Of a DNA stretch of 53,418 bases, positions 8,424 through 16,963 are shown piece after piece. The stretch comes from Nitrospira sp. (lineage in GTDB: Bacteria; Nitrospirota; Nitrospiria; Nitrospirales; Nitrospiraceae). Under the pieces are notes generated by a model, which saw nothing but the letters and a program-made list of their open reading frames with translations, was not told the DNA's origin and made no database searches. The stretch covers positions 769,477 to 822,894 of the forward strand of contig SWDG01000006.1 of the NCBI GenBank assembly GCA_005116965.1. The letters are read 5' to 3'. Numbering within the stretch: the first letter of the stretch is position 1; every line of letters starts with the position of its first letter. Both the position numbers and the translations under genes were made by a program.

Positions 8424-8760
8424 CGATCGGAGCGGCAAGTAACAGCCGCGACGTCGCGTAATTTTATAAAGGCCTCGGATCGGAATCCCGGTAAGTGAGG
8501 GAACGGGGGCGTGACATTCGAGACAGTTGCTCGCCCCTTCACTCGCTGTGGCCTTGCTGGACGGATTTTTTGAGCATCCTGATGTTACTCTAGCGTTAGT
8601 ACCGTGCGGAATATTCCACTCATACGATTGCCAGTAACCAGATTTCTCCGGAACCTAAGCCTCTCTATGTCTGCGGGATTGCATTTACCGAAGCGCGGAG
8701 GGTATAAAAGAAGATGGTCTCGAACTCACTGATTTTCAAGCATAAAAGGACCAGTGTCGC
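8424..8760 (+). other. Intergenic region between NxrC-like and radical SAM genes
   Basis: 337 bases with no coding signal. A perfect 12-bp palindrome CGCGACGTCGCG at 8447-8458, followed by TAATTTTAT, could act as a weak terminator after the NxrC-like gene. No convincing promoter hexamer pair was identified for the radical SAM gene. Confidence 0.3.
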
Positions 8761-10539
8761 ATGAAAGTCTCGCTGCTTTTCCCCCCAACCTGGCATCCAT
8801 CTCAACCCTACCTCAGTTTGCCGTCTCTGACTGGGTTTTTGCGTCAGGGTGGGGTGTCTGACGTCTCGCAGCGCGACCTTGGAATCGAATTGTTGGATAC
8901 AGTGCTGACCAGAGCGTATGCGGCTGAAGTCTACCAGCAGTTGATCGCCAAGCAGCGCGAACTTGAGCGGACTCAGACTGGGGAGACGGGTTTTGGAAGT
9001 CGCGAGCATTACGCGAAGGTGACCGATTCGCTCGATCGGTTCTCCTATCTCGTCGATCGGATTGAGCTCGCCAAGGAGACATTGCGCAGTGAAGGATTTT
9101 ACGATCCTGACGCCTATCGAGCGAGCTTATTCATGATCGACAAATGGTTGGAAGTTGTTTCCTCTGTGTATTTTCCGACCCGACTTACGGTTGTGGATAA
9201 TCAATTTGGGAACTACTCCATCTATTCCTCGAAAGATTTGATGAAGGTCATTCATGACGAAGGGCAGAATCCTTATCTGAGTCTCTTCCGGGATCGGTTC
9301 ATTGCCTCGATCGTGAATGACCGTCCTGATCTCATCGGAGTCTCGATTACGGCCACATCTCAGATCATCCCTGGCCTCACCCTCTGTCGGCTGATCAAGG
9401 AAGCTGCCCCGGATCTTCACGTGACGATTGGCGGCAGTATCTTTACCCGTCTCGTGGACAACATTCGTCGTTGTCCGAGCCTCTTCGAATTAACCGATGA
9501 CATCGTCGTGTTTGAGGGCGAAACGGCCTTGCTGGAATTGGTCAATCAGCTGGCGGGTAAGAAGGATTACAGTAAGGTTCCCAACCTGATCTATCGGCAG
9601 AATGGCAAGATTACGGTCAATCAACCGTTCTATTCTGAAAATGTCAATCAACTTCCAGCGCCGAATTATGATGGATTCCCGCTGGATCGCTATTTGTCGC
9701 CGGAGCCGGTCTTGCCGGTCCAGTTTTCGCGGGGCTGTTACTACAAGGATTGTGCGTTCTGCGCACTGACCCTCGACCATCAGAATTTTAGACAGAAAGA
9801 CCCTGGTCGGACGGTCGAGGAGCTGCAATGGCTCAAACAACGCTATGGGGCGCGCCATTTCTTTTTTACCGACGAATGCTTTGCGCTGGCGCCGACAAGG
9901 CGGTTGTGCCAGCAGCTGATCGAAAAACAGCTTGATATCAAATGGACCTGTGAGATGCGGTTCGAGAAAAATCTCTCACGCGAGCTGCTGGCGTCCATGC
10001 GGGATGCCGGGTGCTTGAAGATCGTCTTTGGGTTGGAGTCCTTCAATCAGCGCATCATGGATTTCATGAAGAAGGGGATCAAGCAAGAATGGGTTCGGCG
10101 TATCGCGAACGACTGTGTGGATCTTGGCATTGCGGTGCATTGCTACATTATCGTTGGGTTCCCCACGGAAAAAGAAGACGAAGCCCTCGAAACTATGAAT
10201 TTCATCGTCGAAAACAAGAAGCTCCACGAGTCGTATGGATTTTCTTGCCAGCCCTGCCTATTTGACCTGGAAAAAGAAGCGCCCATTATGAACGACCCCG
10301 GCGGGTATGGGATTCGACGGATCATGCGTCCGTCGGCGGAGGATCTGAGCCTCGGGTTTTTCTATGAAGTGCAGGAGGGGATGACTCCCGACGAGGCCGA
10401 GAAACTGTATCAGTATGTCTATGGGCGGATCAGTGAAGTCGTGTGCGAGCTTCCCTTCAACTATGCGATGGCCGATGGCTTACTGTACATCTCACGGGCG
10501 AAGGAAGGAGCCGGACAGGCGTCGGTGGCAGCACATTGA
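8761..10539 (+). CDS. B12-binding-type radical SAM protein
   Basis: A 592-residue protein. The iron-sulphur motif is CYYKDCAFC at residues 326-334, with CX4CX2C spacing rather than the usual CX3CX2C. Upstream there is an N-terminal Rossmann-like cobalamin-binding region (VSLLFPPTWHPSQPYLSLPS; DLIGVSITATSQIIPGL; LHVTIGGSIFTRL). Downstream come radical SAM core strands: FFFTDECFAL, WTCEMRFEK, GCLKIVFGLES, and HCYIIVGFPTE. These enzymes reductively cleave S-adenosylmethionine, and B12 members often methylate unactivated carbons. The substrate cannot be read from sequence. There is no DxHxxG motif for base-on cobalamin binding, so B12 binding is family-based inference. It lies between an NxrC-like gene and a membrane protein and probably heads the run to TatA. 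Confidence 0.8.
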   Translation: MKVSLLFPPTWHPSQPYLSLPSLTGFLRQGGVSDVSQRDLGIELLDTVLTRAYAAEVYQQLIAKQRELERTQTGETGFGSREHYAKVTDSLDRFSYLVDRIELAKETLRSEGFYDPDAYRASLFMIDKWLEVVSSVYFPTRLTVVDNQFGNYSIYSSKDLMKVIHDEGQNPYLSLFRDRFIASIVNDRPDLIGVSITATSQIIPGLTLCRLIKEAAPDLHVTIGGSIFTRLVDNIRRCPSLFELTDDIVVFEGETALLELVNQLAGKKDYSKVPNLIYRQNGKITVNQPFYSENVNQLPAPNYDGFPLDRYLSPEPVLPVQFSRGCYYKDCAFCALTLDHQNFRQKDPGRTVEELQWLKQRYGARHFFFTDECFALAPTRRLCQQLIEKQLDIKWTCEMRFEKNLSRELLASMRDAGCLKIVFGLESFNQRIMDFMKKGIKQEWVRRIANDCVDLGIAVHCYIIVGFPTEKEDEALETMNFIVENKKLHESYGFSCQPCLFDLEKEAPIMNDPGGYGIRRIMRPSAEDLSLGFFYEVQEGMTPDEAEKLYQYVYGRISEVVCELPFNYAMADGLLYISRAKEGAGQASVAAH

Positions 10540-10563
10540 CCGCATTTTTTTGCGACAGCTATA

Positions 10564-11712
10564 ATGTCTGCCCTGATGGGAATGGTCATGAAGGTAGCAA
10601 CGCTCAGCGAGCGGGTGACGGGGAAAGTGTCGGACTTCGGTCCACTGTTTGAGTATACCGTCAAGCTCGTTCTCCTCACCTCGTTTCTTGAGCTGGTTCT
10701 CTATCGTCTGGTCTCTCGTCTTGGAATGCATCTCAGCAAGCTGGCGGCAGATCACCCGTGGATCACTCCCACATTCACGGCTCTGACCGAGGTGGGCACG
10801 TGGCTTCTCAATATCGTCGCCGTATTGTTGTTTTTGGCGCTGACATTGGCCCTGATCAATCGCTGGGGAGGGGCTACAACAAGCCAGCTCAGCAAACTTG
10901 GCAGCGCAGGGGCGGCACTCTTGTTGCTGTTGACGATTGTGTTTCTCGTGGTGCAGCCCGGCATGCTGGGCGCAGTCGTGTACAACGGGTTAACGCTGCT
11001 GGTGCTGACGGCGTTTCTGTCGGAATATGTGATGACCCATCGTGAGCCGGCACAGCGTGTGCTGGCGGCCACGTATTACTTGGGCATTGCAGGGTGGCTC
11101 TATTATCAGATTGTATCGACCATATATAGTTTGACGGGAACGATAGCGGCGCCGCCCTTGGTCTACGAATCACATCGCATGGGTGAGGCGTTGATGGTGT
11201 TAGCCAGCTTCTTCGTGTTTGTGGCCTATGGCAAGAGCAAGAGTCTCTCGCTGCGAACGAAGAACCGACAGCAGTGGAACCGGGCCATGTGGTTTTGGTC
11301 GACGACGGGTGTCATTTTTGCCGCACTCATCGTGGCCGACTATCTTTTGGAACTGTATAGTCCGGCCTTCGCATCGGCCTTTCGGCAGGCCTCGCAAGGC
11401 ATCGGCTGGATCTTTCAATTCGGGATGGGCTATACCTTCTATCTCCCCTTTGCGGTGTATGTGGGGGGATTACTCTGTTGGTCCTACACCGTTGTGAGGT
11501 TGCTGATGATCGGGCGACTGGCCGGCTATGGGGTTGGTCTGATGTTTATCGCCGGGTATGCCTTACTGTTCTCCAACCTGACGTTGATGGTTGTTCTTGG
11601 AGTCATATTACTTACCCTTGATCGAGTGAAGCCAACCGCTGCTGAATCGCTGCCGGCCTCCGCTGGCCCTGTATTGCCGGCAACGGATGGCCTCGTCCAC
11701 GGTCAAGCCTAG
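10564..11712 (+). CDS. Polytopic membrane protein of unknown function
   Basis: A 382-residue protein with about eight to ten hydrophobic segments, for example TWLLNIVAVLLFLALTLALI, AALLLLLTIVFLVVQPGML, NGLTLLVLTAFLSEYV, ALMVLASFFVFVAYG, FWSTTGVIFAALIVADYLL, GLMFIAGYALLFSNLTLMVV. The start is uncertain: ATG 10564 is used, but ATGs at 10576, 10582 and 10588 are in frame. A Pro/Ala-rich cytoplasmic tail ends the protein. No family was recognised. It is flanked by the radical SAM gene (24 bases upstream) and a TPR gene (20 bases downstream), so co-transcription is likely. Confidence 0.75.
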   Translation: MSALMGMVMKVATLSERVTGKVSDFGPLFEYTVKLVLLTSFLELVLYRLVSRLGMHLSKLAADHPWITPTFTALTEVGTWLLNIVAVLLFLALTLALINRWGGATTSQLSKLGSAGAALLLLLTIVFLVVQPGMLGAVVYNGLTLLVLTAFLSEYVMTHREPAQRVLAATYYLGIAGWLYYQIVSTIYSLTGTIAAPPLVYESHRMGEALMVLASFFVFVAYGKSKSLSLRTKNRQQWNRAMWFWSTTGVIFAALIVADYLLELYSPAFASAFRQASQGIGWIFQFGMGYTFYLPFAVYVGGLLCWSYTVVRLLMIGRLAGYGVGLMFIAGYALLFSNLTLMVVLGVILLTLDRVKPTAAESLPASAGPVLPATDGLVHGQA

Positions 11713-11732
11713 TGTGAGAGCGAGAGAGAAGA

Positions 11733-12542
11733 ATGATGGAAAATATAGGACCGACGCCAGTGCAGTCAGAGACCGTTCTTGACCCTGGCGATCAGCCGCT
11801 CCCTCCGGATGAAGAGATCTCCGGGATCGAACAATTGCTGGTCGACGAACCTGATGACTTTCAGGCTCGCTGTCGTCTTGGTGAATTGTACTTCAGCAAA
11901 GGGCGGCTCGACGATGCGCTGGCAGAAGTCAAGAAAGCGATTGAGATGGCGGAATCTCTTCGCGCGGAAATGAATCGCTCGCTCGCCATGTATTACGCAA
12001 ATCTGGGAACGATCTATGCGACGAAGAACATGGCCGATGAAGCCGAGGCCGAGTTTCGGCATGCGCTGGATATCTTCGCCCATGATGTTCTGGCGCTGTT
12101 CAATCTGGGAAGGCTCTACGCAGACAAGAAGAAATACATGGAGGCCAAGGGGTACTACGAACGTCTCGTTGAGATCACACCAGATGATCCGATTGCTTGG
12201 TACAATCTCGCCGGCGTCTATATTGAGCTGGATAACCCCCAGGTCTCCGACTACAACACGATCGACATGGGAATTCAGTGCTATCTTCGTACGTTGGAGC
12301 TGGATCCTAAACACTTGGAGTCAAGCTTCAAGCTGATGGAAATCGCGCTCAGTCATAAAAAGACCGATTTGGCAGTCAGGGTCATGGAGAGCGCGGTGGA
12401 GCACAATCCGGATGAACCACTCGCGTATTACAACCTCATCAGTGTGTATGACAAGTGCAAGATGTTTGAGCAGGCGGAAGAAGCCCGCAAACGGTTGAAA
12501 GAGCGATTTGCCAAGAAGCCGAAGGATGGTCCGAAGTCCTAA
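11733..12542 (+). CDS. Tetratricopeptide repeat protein
   Basis: A 269-residue protein; the start is ATG 11733 (or 11736) after GAGAGAAGA. After an acidic, Pro-rich N-terminus it shows about five TPR units: DFQARCRLGELYFSKGRLDD, AMYYANLGTIYATKNMADEA, VLALFNLGRLYADKKKYMEA, PIAWYNLAGVYIELDNPQ, EPLAYYNLISVYDKCKMFEQ. There is no signal peptide, so it should be a cytoplasmic scaffold. Its position between the membrane protein and tatA, 24 bases before tatA, suggests a role in assembly or export of the cluster's redox enzyme. That role is inferred from context. Confidence 0.85.
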   Translation: MMENIGPTPVQSETVLDPGDQPLPPDEEISGIEQLLVDEPDDFQARCRLGELYFSKGRLDDALAEVKKAIEMAESLRAEMNRSLAMYYANLGTIYATKNMADEAEAEFRHALDIFAHDVLALFNLGRLYADKKKYMEAKGYYERLVEITPDDPIAWYNLAGVYIELDNPQVSDYNTIDMGIQCYLRTLELDPKHLESSFKLMEIALSHKKTDLAVRVMESAVEHNPDEPLAYYNLISVYDKCKMFEQAEEARKRLKERFAKKPKDGPKS

Positions 12543-12566
12543 CTTACCTTTAGGAAGAGGTGCACT

Positions 12567-12842
12567 ATGTTTGGGAGTCTAGGGTTTACCGAGCTGATTC
12601 TCATCCTCATGATTGTGCTCATTATTTTTGGCGCAGGGAAATTACCGCAGTTAGGCGAGGGGATCGGCAAGGCGATCAAGGGCTTTAAGAAGTCTGTCCA
12701 TGAGGCGGATGCGATCGAGGCCGAAGCACAGGCCGCGGCTCAACAGGCGACGGCGCCGCAAGCCGTGACTGCAGCGCCCACTCAGAGTGCCACATTGAAT
12801 CAAGCTGCCGGGGCCGCTGCACAGCCGGCTCCGCGCGTCTAG
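12567..12842 (+). CDS. tatA: Sec-independent protein translocase subunit TatA
   Basis: A 91-residue protein with typical TatA/E structure: [20 protein letters not shown] (N-terminal membrane helix with the conserved Glu), the [20 protein letters not shown] hinge and amphipathic helix, then an Ala/Gln-rich acidic tail. TatA polymerises to form the twin-arginine pore. A TatA next to NxrC-like genes and a TorD-like chaperone fits export of a folded molybdoenzyme complex, as expected for the periplasmic nitrite oxidoreductase of Nitrospira. The Shine-Dalgarno AGGAAGAGG lies just upstream of ATG 12567. No tatC is present in the window. Confidence 0.93.
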   Translation: MFGSLGFTELILILMIVLIIFGAGKLPQLGEGIGKAIKGFKKSVHEADAIEAEAQAAAQQATAPQAVTAAPTQSATLNQAAGAAAQPAPRV

Positions 12843-12847
12843 CCCGC

Positions 12848-14107
12848 GTGTCTATGGATACGGAACTAGGCTTGGCCGCTGGCTATATCGAAACCTTTGC
12901 TGGGAACGGCAAGGCCCGAAGTACGGGTGACGGCAAGCGTGCGGTAAAGGCCGGAATCCCGCTGCCCCATCACGTTGCATTGGACCGGGAAGAGAAGTGG
13001 CTGTACTTCGCTGAATCGGGATCTGACCGAGTCCGGCGCATTGACCTGCTACAAGGCACACTCCACAATTTCGCCGGCATCGGGGAAACCTGCTATAGCG
13101 GAGATGAGGGCTCCTGTGCAGAAGCCGGACTGTATCTGCCCTTGGGCGTTGCGTTTGATTCCCACAATAATTTGTATATCTGTGACTCCGGGAGCAACCG
13201 GATTCGGAAAATCGATCATGAGACCGGCATCATTACGACGGTGATCGGTACCGGTCAGCATGGGTTCAATGGGGACGGTCCGGCGCTGGACGTCAATTTG
13301 ACCTGGCCTGCGGCGATCACCATTGATCGCGAGGATGTCCTTTTTATCGCTGATACCCAAGCCCACAAGGTCAGGCGGTATGATCCCAAGACGGGAATGG
13401 TGACGACGATTGCTGGGGCCTGGACGGCTGAAGATGAGGCGCGAGAACAGCCCTTGGTGGCGAGGAATTTGGTTGTGCTGTCAGGCGATGCGATCGGAAT
13501 CGATTTCAGCGATGATCAGGGATGGCTCATGCCGGTCTGTTCCGATGGCTTGGATATGTCGATGTATCTGGATGATGGGAGGCCCGCGATGGAGGCGCGC
13601 CTCTATGACATTGTCGGGCTCGCGGTCGATGCAAAGGGCGATGTGTACGTGGTCGACAAGGGCAGCAATCGTGTCAGAAAAATCGATTCCCAGACGGGAA
13701 TTATTTCGACGGTCGCAGGGGTCTGCCGATACGGATATGATGGTGACGATAAGCCGGCCGTTAGGGCCATGCTCCACGCCCCAGAGGCCGTGGTCTTTGA
13801 TCACGATGGCAATCTCTACATTTCCGATACCATGAATCACCGGGTTCGCAAGGTGGATGTGAAGACTGGCGTCATGACTACGGTGGCGGGGAATGGCGAC
13901 AGTGGGTATGAGGATAAGAATATCGGCGGCTGCGGGGCTGCTCGATTTGTCGCCAAGGAATCGGCAGGGATGTTGAAACATGGCGACGGTCTGCTGGCGA
14001 TTGAGGCCGTGGTGAATTCGCCAGTCGGTTTGGCCATGGATTCACAAGGCCACCTCTATATCTGCGAACGCGGAGAGAACAAGATTCGCCGTCTGAAGCT
14101 CGTCTAA
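12848..14107 (+). CDS. NHL-repeat beta-propeller protein
   Basis: The start is GTG 12848, or ATG 12854 two codons later; the gene begins 5 bases after tatA stops. The ~419-residue protein consists of NHL repeats with the pattern (L/V)YI(C/S)D(S/T)xxNRxRKxD, such as NLYICDSGSNRIRKID, VYVVDKGSNRVRKID, NLYISDTMNHRVRKVD and HLYICERGENKIRRL. Each is followed by a TGIITTV(I/A)G(T/N)G-type turn, giving about six blades. No signal peptide is visible, so location is uncertain. Such propellers usually mediate protein interaction. Tight linkage to tatA and the second NxrC-like gene suggests a part in the same complex or its assembly. Confidence 0.85.
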   Translation: MSMDTELGLAAGYIETFAGNGKARSTGDGKRAVKAGIPLPHHVALDREEKWLYFAESGSDRVRRIDLLQGTLHNFAGIGETCYSGDEGSCAEAGLYLPLGVAFDSHNNLYICDSGSNRIRKIDHETGIITTVIGTGQHGFNGDGPALDVNLTWPAAITIDREDVLFIADTQAHKVRRYDPKTGMVTTIAGAWTAEDEAREQPLVARNLVVLSGDAIGIDFSDDQGWLMPVCSDGLDMSMYLDDGRPAMEARLYDIVGLAVDAKGDVYVVDKGSNRVRKIDSQTGIISTVAGVCRYGYDGDDKPAVRAMLHAPEAVVFDHDGNLYISDTMNHRVRKVDVKTGVMTTVAGNGDSGYEDKNIGGCGAARFVAKESAGMLKHGDGLLAIEAVVNSPVGLAMDSQGHLYICERGENKIRRLKLV

Positions 14108-14194
14108 CCCTTCCCCTCGATCCTCCACGTTTGTCCCGCACGGGTTTTGTGGTATTCTGAGTTCGCTTTTCTCTCGGAGTCCTGTGCGGTGCGA

Positions 14195-15019
14195 ATGACC
14201 TACATTGACAGTTCCCGCTCTCATCTCCTTGGGTTTTTTTTCAGCCTTATTGTCGTGGCCAGTGTGCTCGGGGCGTTTGGCATTCCGCTGGTCAGTTCCG
14301 AGGGGATGACCATCAGATCGTATGTGGTCCACGGTGATCTGCCGAATGCTGCCGATGATACCGCTTGGCAACAGGTCTCACCAATCACGATTCCCCTGAG
14401 TGGGCAGGTGATTACCAGACCGGTGTGGCCGGAACCCACAGTGCGCGCACTAACCGTACGGTCCATCCACAACGGGACCGAGATCGCCTTTCTACTAGAA
14501 TGGCAGGACAACACGAAGAATGATCGGCTCACTCCGGGGACCTTCCGGGATGGCGTCGCAGTCGGTCTTCCGCTCGGCGATGCGCCGGCATTTTTCTGCA
14601 TGGGGCAGCTGGACCACTACATCAATATCTGGCATTGGAAGGCGGACTGGCAAACCGATATCGATCGACGGGCAGCGAAGACATCGGAGAAGAAAGAAGG
14701 CGGAGTGCGGACCTTCGAAGTCATTCCGAGGCGGGTGTCGTCAGTCGAGGATTTGATCGGCGGGGGATTCAGCACATTGACTACAAAAGATAAACAAGGA
14801 CGGGTGCAGGGACAGGCGATCTGGAAGGACGGTGTCTGGCATGTCGTGATGCGCCGCCCTCTGGTGAGCGAAGAGCAAGAGAATGAAGCCACACTCGTTC
14901 CTGGTCGTATGCAGACCGTGTCATTTGCCGTGTGGAATGGGGAAAACAAAGAGCGAAACGGCCAGAAGGCTGTGGCGCCATGGTTTCAACTGAGCATTGA
15001 TCCGCTTGAGAAGCGGTAA
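14195..15019 (+). CDS. NxrC-like haem b-binding gamma subunit 2
   Basis: The start is taken as ATG 14195 (274 residues); GTG 14189 is an alternative. Residues 1 to about 35 are a signal peptide (HLLGFFFSLIVVASVLGAFG). It is a paralogue of the subunit at 7473-8423: ITIPLSGQVIT, EIAFLLEWQDNTKND, FFCMGQL, NIWHWKADWQTD, RVSSVEDLIGGGFSTLTT and ERNGQKAVAPWFQL all have counterparts there. The Met of CMGQ and the Lys of NGQK are the predicted haem b axial ligands, by analogy with EbdC. It lacks about 40 residues in the middle (the FWDYYFEEPAGG region of paralogue 1). It probably carries electrons for a second isoform or complex of a nitrite oxidoreductase-type enzyme. Confidence 0.83.
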   Translation: MTYIDSSRSHLLGFFFSLIVVASVLGAFGIPLVSSEGMTIRSYVVHGDLPNAADDTAWQQVSPITIPLSGQVITRPVWPEPTVRALTVRSIHNGTEIAFLLEWQDNTKNDRLTPGTFRDGVAVGLPLGDAPAFFCMGQLDHYINIWHWKADWQTDIDRRAAKTSEKKEGGVRTFEVIPRRVSSVEDLIGGGFSTLTTKDKQGRVQGQAIWKDGVWHVVMRRPLVSEEQENEATLVPGRMQTVSFAVWNGENKERNGQKAVAPWFQLSIDPLEKR

Positions 15020-15036
15020 CTCGTATTATTGAGAAG

Positions 15037-15155
15037 GTGAAGCGTATCTCGTGAAACGTGAAGCCCGCTCCGCCGACGGTGCGAGGTGAGCGCAGGACGG
15101 AAAGCGAGCGTGTTCCATCTTTGCTTGCGAGATACGCTTCACGAGATACGAGCGA
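15037..15155. repeat. Dispersed intergenic repeat with 15-bp inverted ends
   Basis: GTGAAGCGTATCTCG at 15037-15051 is a perfect inverted copy of CGAGATACGCTTCAC at 15128-15142, enclosing GC-rich sequence that includes GTGAAGCCCGCTCCGCCGAC. Parts of the same element recur at 39057-39070 (GTGAAGCGTATCTC) and, in reverse orientation, at about 39202-39229 (GTCGGCGAAGCGGGCTTCAC). It is a small non-coding, possibly MITE-like repeat between the NxrC-like and PDZ genes. Confidence 0.55.
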
Positions 15156-15208
15156 CGTATCAGCCATGTCTCAGCGCGCACTACTGAACAGTTGTAGGAG
15201 AAGCCTTC

Positions 15209-15643
15209 GTGAGCGGAAGAAGGGTGTTGGGCGTGGTGTTGGTGGGCCTGTTCCTCTTCACCGACGTTGGGGGCGCACAGGCTGAGGCGCAATCCAATGG
15301 GATGACGGAGGAAGAAGCGGCTCGGCTCGGTGAGGAATTCGGGATCGTCGTCGGAGCCGTGGACGAGGACATTCAGCAAGAACTGAAGCTCCAGCAGCCG
15401 CAGGGAGTCGCCGTGTTCGAAGTGATTGGGAATTCACGCGCGGATTACGCAGGGATTAAGGTTCGTTCCGTCATTAAGGAAATCGATAAGCAGGAGATCC
15501 GAAACATGGCTGATTTCGGACGAGCCATCAAGAAGGCCATGAAGGAATGCAATTTTACGGTCGGCACCTATGAGCCGGCGGATCCAGGTGATCCGGTCGG
15601 CTGGGGCGTCAATTTCCACTTTGTTGGCTGCAAACGAGATTAA
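15209..15643 (+). CDS. Exported single-PDZ-domain protein
   Basis: The start is GTG 15209 with AGGAGA about 9 bases upstream; the product is 144 residues. An N-terminal hydrophobic segment (VLGVVLVGLFLFTDVGGAQA) is a signal peptide. The remainder is one PDZ-like domain: FGIVVGAVDEDIQQEL, QGVAVFEVIGNSRADYAGIK, SVIKEIDKQEIRNMADF. No protease domain is present, so it may be an adaptor that binds protein C-termini in the periplasm. It is 14 bases upstream of a pentahaem cytochrome c and is likely in the same operon. Confidence 0.78.
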   Translation: MSGRRVLGVVLVGLFLFTDVGGAQAEAQSNGMTEEEAARLGEEFGIVVGAVDEDIQQELKLQQPQGVAVFEVIGNSRADYAGIKVRSVIKEIDKQEIRNMADFGRAIKKAMKECNFTVGTYEPADPGDPVGWGVNFHFVGCKRD

Positions 15644-15657
15644 GGAGTGAAGGTCGT

Positions 15658-16962
15658 TTGAACATGGTGAGGCTGCGAATCGTCGGCATAATCGGGATGC
15701 TAGTGATGGCGGGTTGCCTGACGAGCCTCTATCACGAGCAGGCGATTGCTCAGGAGGCGAACAGTCGGTCTGTGCCTGAGTGGGTAGCTGAAATCGAGAA
15801 AGTCTTCATCCGCTCGGAGGACTGCAAGCAGTGCCATGAGCGTCATTACGAAGAGTGGAAGGGCGCCAGGGAGCAGACACCTGATTTGAAGACCTTTGGC
15901 CGGGTGGATGCGGCCCTTTTACATGGCACGTCGTTGGAGTCACCGGTCTTTCGAACGGTGTTAGGTCTTTGGAAACAGACGAATCCGACCGCGGATGAAC
16001 AGGGACGATGTCTCTCCTGTCACGTGCCTGCCGTTACCGTGTTCCCTCAGCATGCTGAGAAGATGGTGGCGCACGTGCTTGCCCGCAAGGCGGGATTCGA
16101 AGGAATCGGTTGCTCAGCTTGCCATTTAATGAACGGAATGGAAAAGGGATTAAACTCACCGCCGACATTTAAACTACAGCCAGGCAACACCCTCTATGGC
16201 CCCTATCCCAATCCCGAAGAAAATCTTGTCCATCCTGCCGCGCAGTCTGAGCACTTTCGAGGAGCCAATTATTGTGCCGCGTGCCATTTCGACAAAGTCA
16301 AGGATGTGGCGCAGAGGAATCTGCCGGGAGAAATTCTTGAGGGAACGATTTGTCAGGATTGCCACATGGAGCCCTCGACCGGCAGTTCCACGTCGAGACG
16401 TGGGGCCATGACGAGAGCCATCGGACGCCACTGGTTTCGAGGTGTCGTCGTTGCCGGTACGATGCTCAAGAATCGGAATCTGCAGGCGGAATGGCTGCCT
16501 CGTATCGATGTGGATGTGACGAAGGCCGGCACGGTGGTGGAGGGAACCGGGATTGTGAAAGTCGGCAGTCTCCCGCACAGTTTCCCTGATGGCGATCCGG
16601 TGCTGAAACAGTTTTTTTTGACTGTCACGGCAAAGGATGCAGCAGGCAAGATCTTAGCGGAAGAGACGAAACAATTTGGGTTGCCGTACGACAAAATCCT
16701 TCGCGGTCCGATTCCTGATCCCTTCATTAAGGGTGGCAATACGAGAAAGGTCCCATTTGCGCTGGCCCTCCCAGCCGACACAGCTGCTTCGTCGATCGAA
16801 GCAGTGCTCACCTATGCGCTCATTCCCATGCCGGAGCCTCCCGTGCTGGAGAAGTACCTGACGACGTTAGAGACTGAGACGACCAGGGAGGAGGCGAGGA
16901 AGATCGTGCAGGAGTATACGCAGCGGCATTTTCTGACTTACCGCGTGAAAGCACTGCCGTGA
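15658..16962 (+). CDS. Pentahaem cytochrome c lipoprotein (c554-like) 1
   Basis: A 434-residue protein with five CXXCH haem c sites at about residues 56 (CKQCH), 118 (CLSCH), 152 (CSACH), 206 (CAACH) and 232 (CQDCH). The N-terminus ends in a lipobox (LVMAGC, Cys20), so it is probably a lipid-anchored periplasmic or outer-membrane electron carrier. The C-terminal ~190 residues are haem-free and beta-rich (VGSLPHSFPDGDPVLKQFFL), possibly an immunoglobulin-like domain. The HYEEW after the first haem and the CQDCHMEP around the fifth are shared with the two other cytochromes in this window. The start is either TTG 15658 or ATG 15664. It is followed by a paralogue after a 1-base gap, consistent with tandem duplication. 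Confidence 0.88.
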   Translation: MNMVRLRIVGIIGMLVMAGCLTSLYHEQAIAQEANSRSVPEWVAEIEKVFIRSEDCKQCHERHYEEWKGAREQTPDLKTFGRVDAALLHGTSLESPVFRTVLGLWKQTNPTADEQGRCLSCHVPAVTVFPQHAEKMVAHVLARKAGFEGIGCSACHLMNGMEKGLNSPPTFKLQPGNTLYGPYPNPEENLVHPAAQSEHFRGANYCAACHFDKVKDVAQRNLPGEILEGTICQDCHMEPSTGSSTSRRGAMTRAIGRHWFRGVVVAGTMLKNRNLQAEWLPRIDVDVTKAGTVVEGTGIVKVGSLPHSFPDGDPVLKQFFLTVTAKDAAGKILAEETKQFGLPYDKILRGPIPDPFIKGGNTRKVPFALALPADTAASSIEAVLTYALIPMPEPPVLEKYLTTLETETTREEARKIVQEYTQRHFLTYRVKALP

Positions 16963-16963
16963 A

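Noticed and set aside
8447-8458. CGCGACGTCGCG palindrome as a confident terminator or operator
   Set aside because: The loop would be too small for a stable hairpin terminator and there is no T-run; kept only as a weak note.
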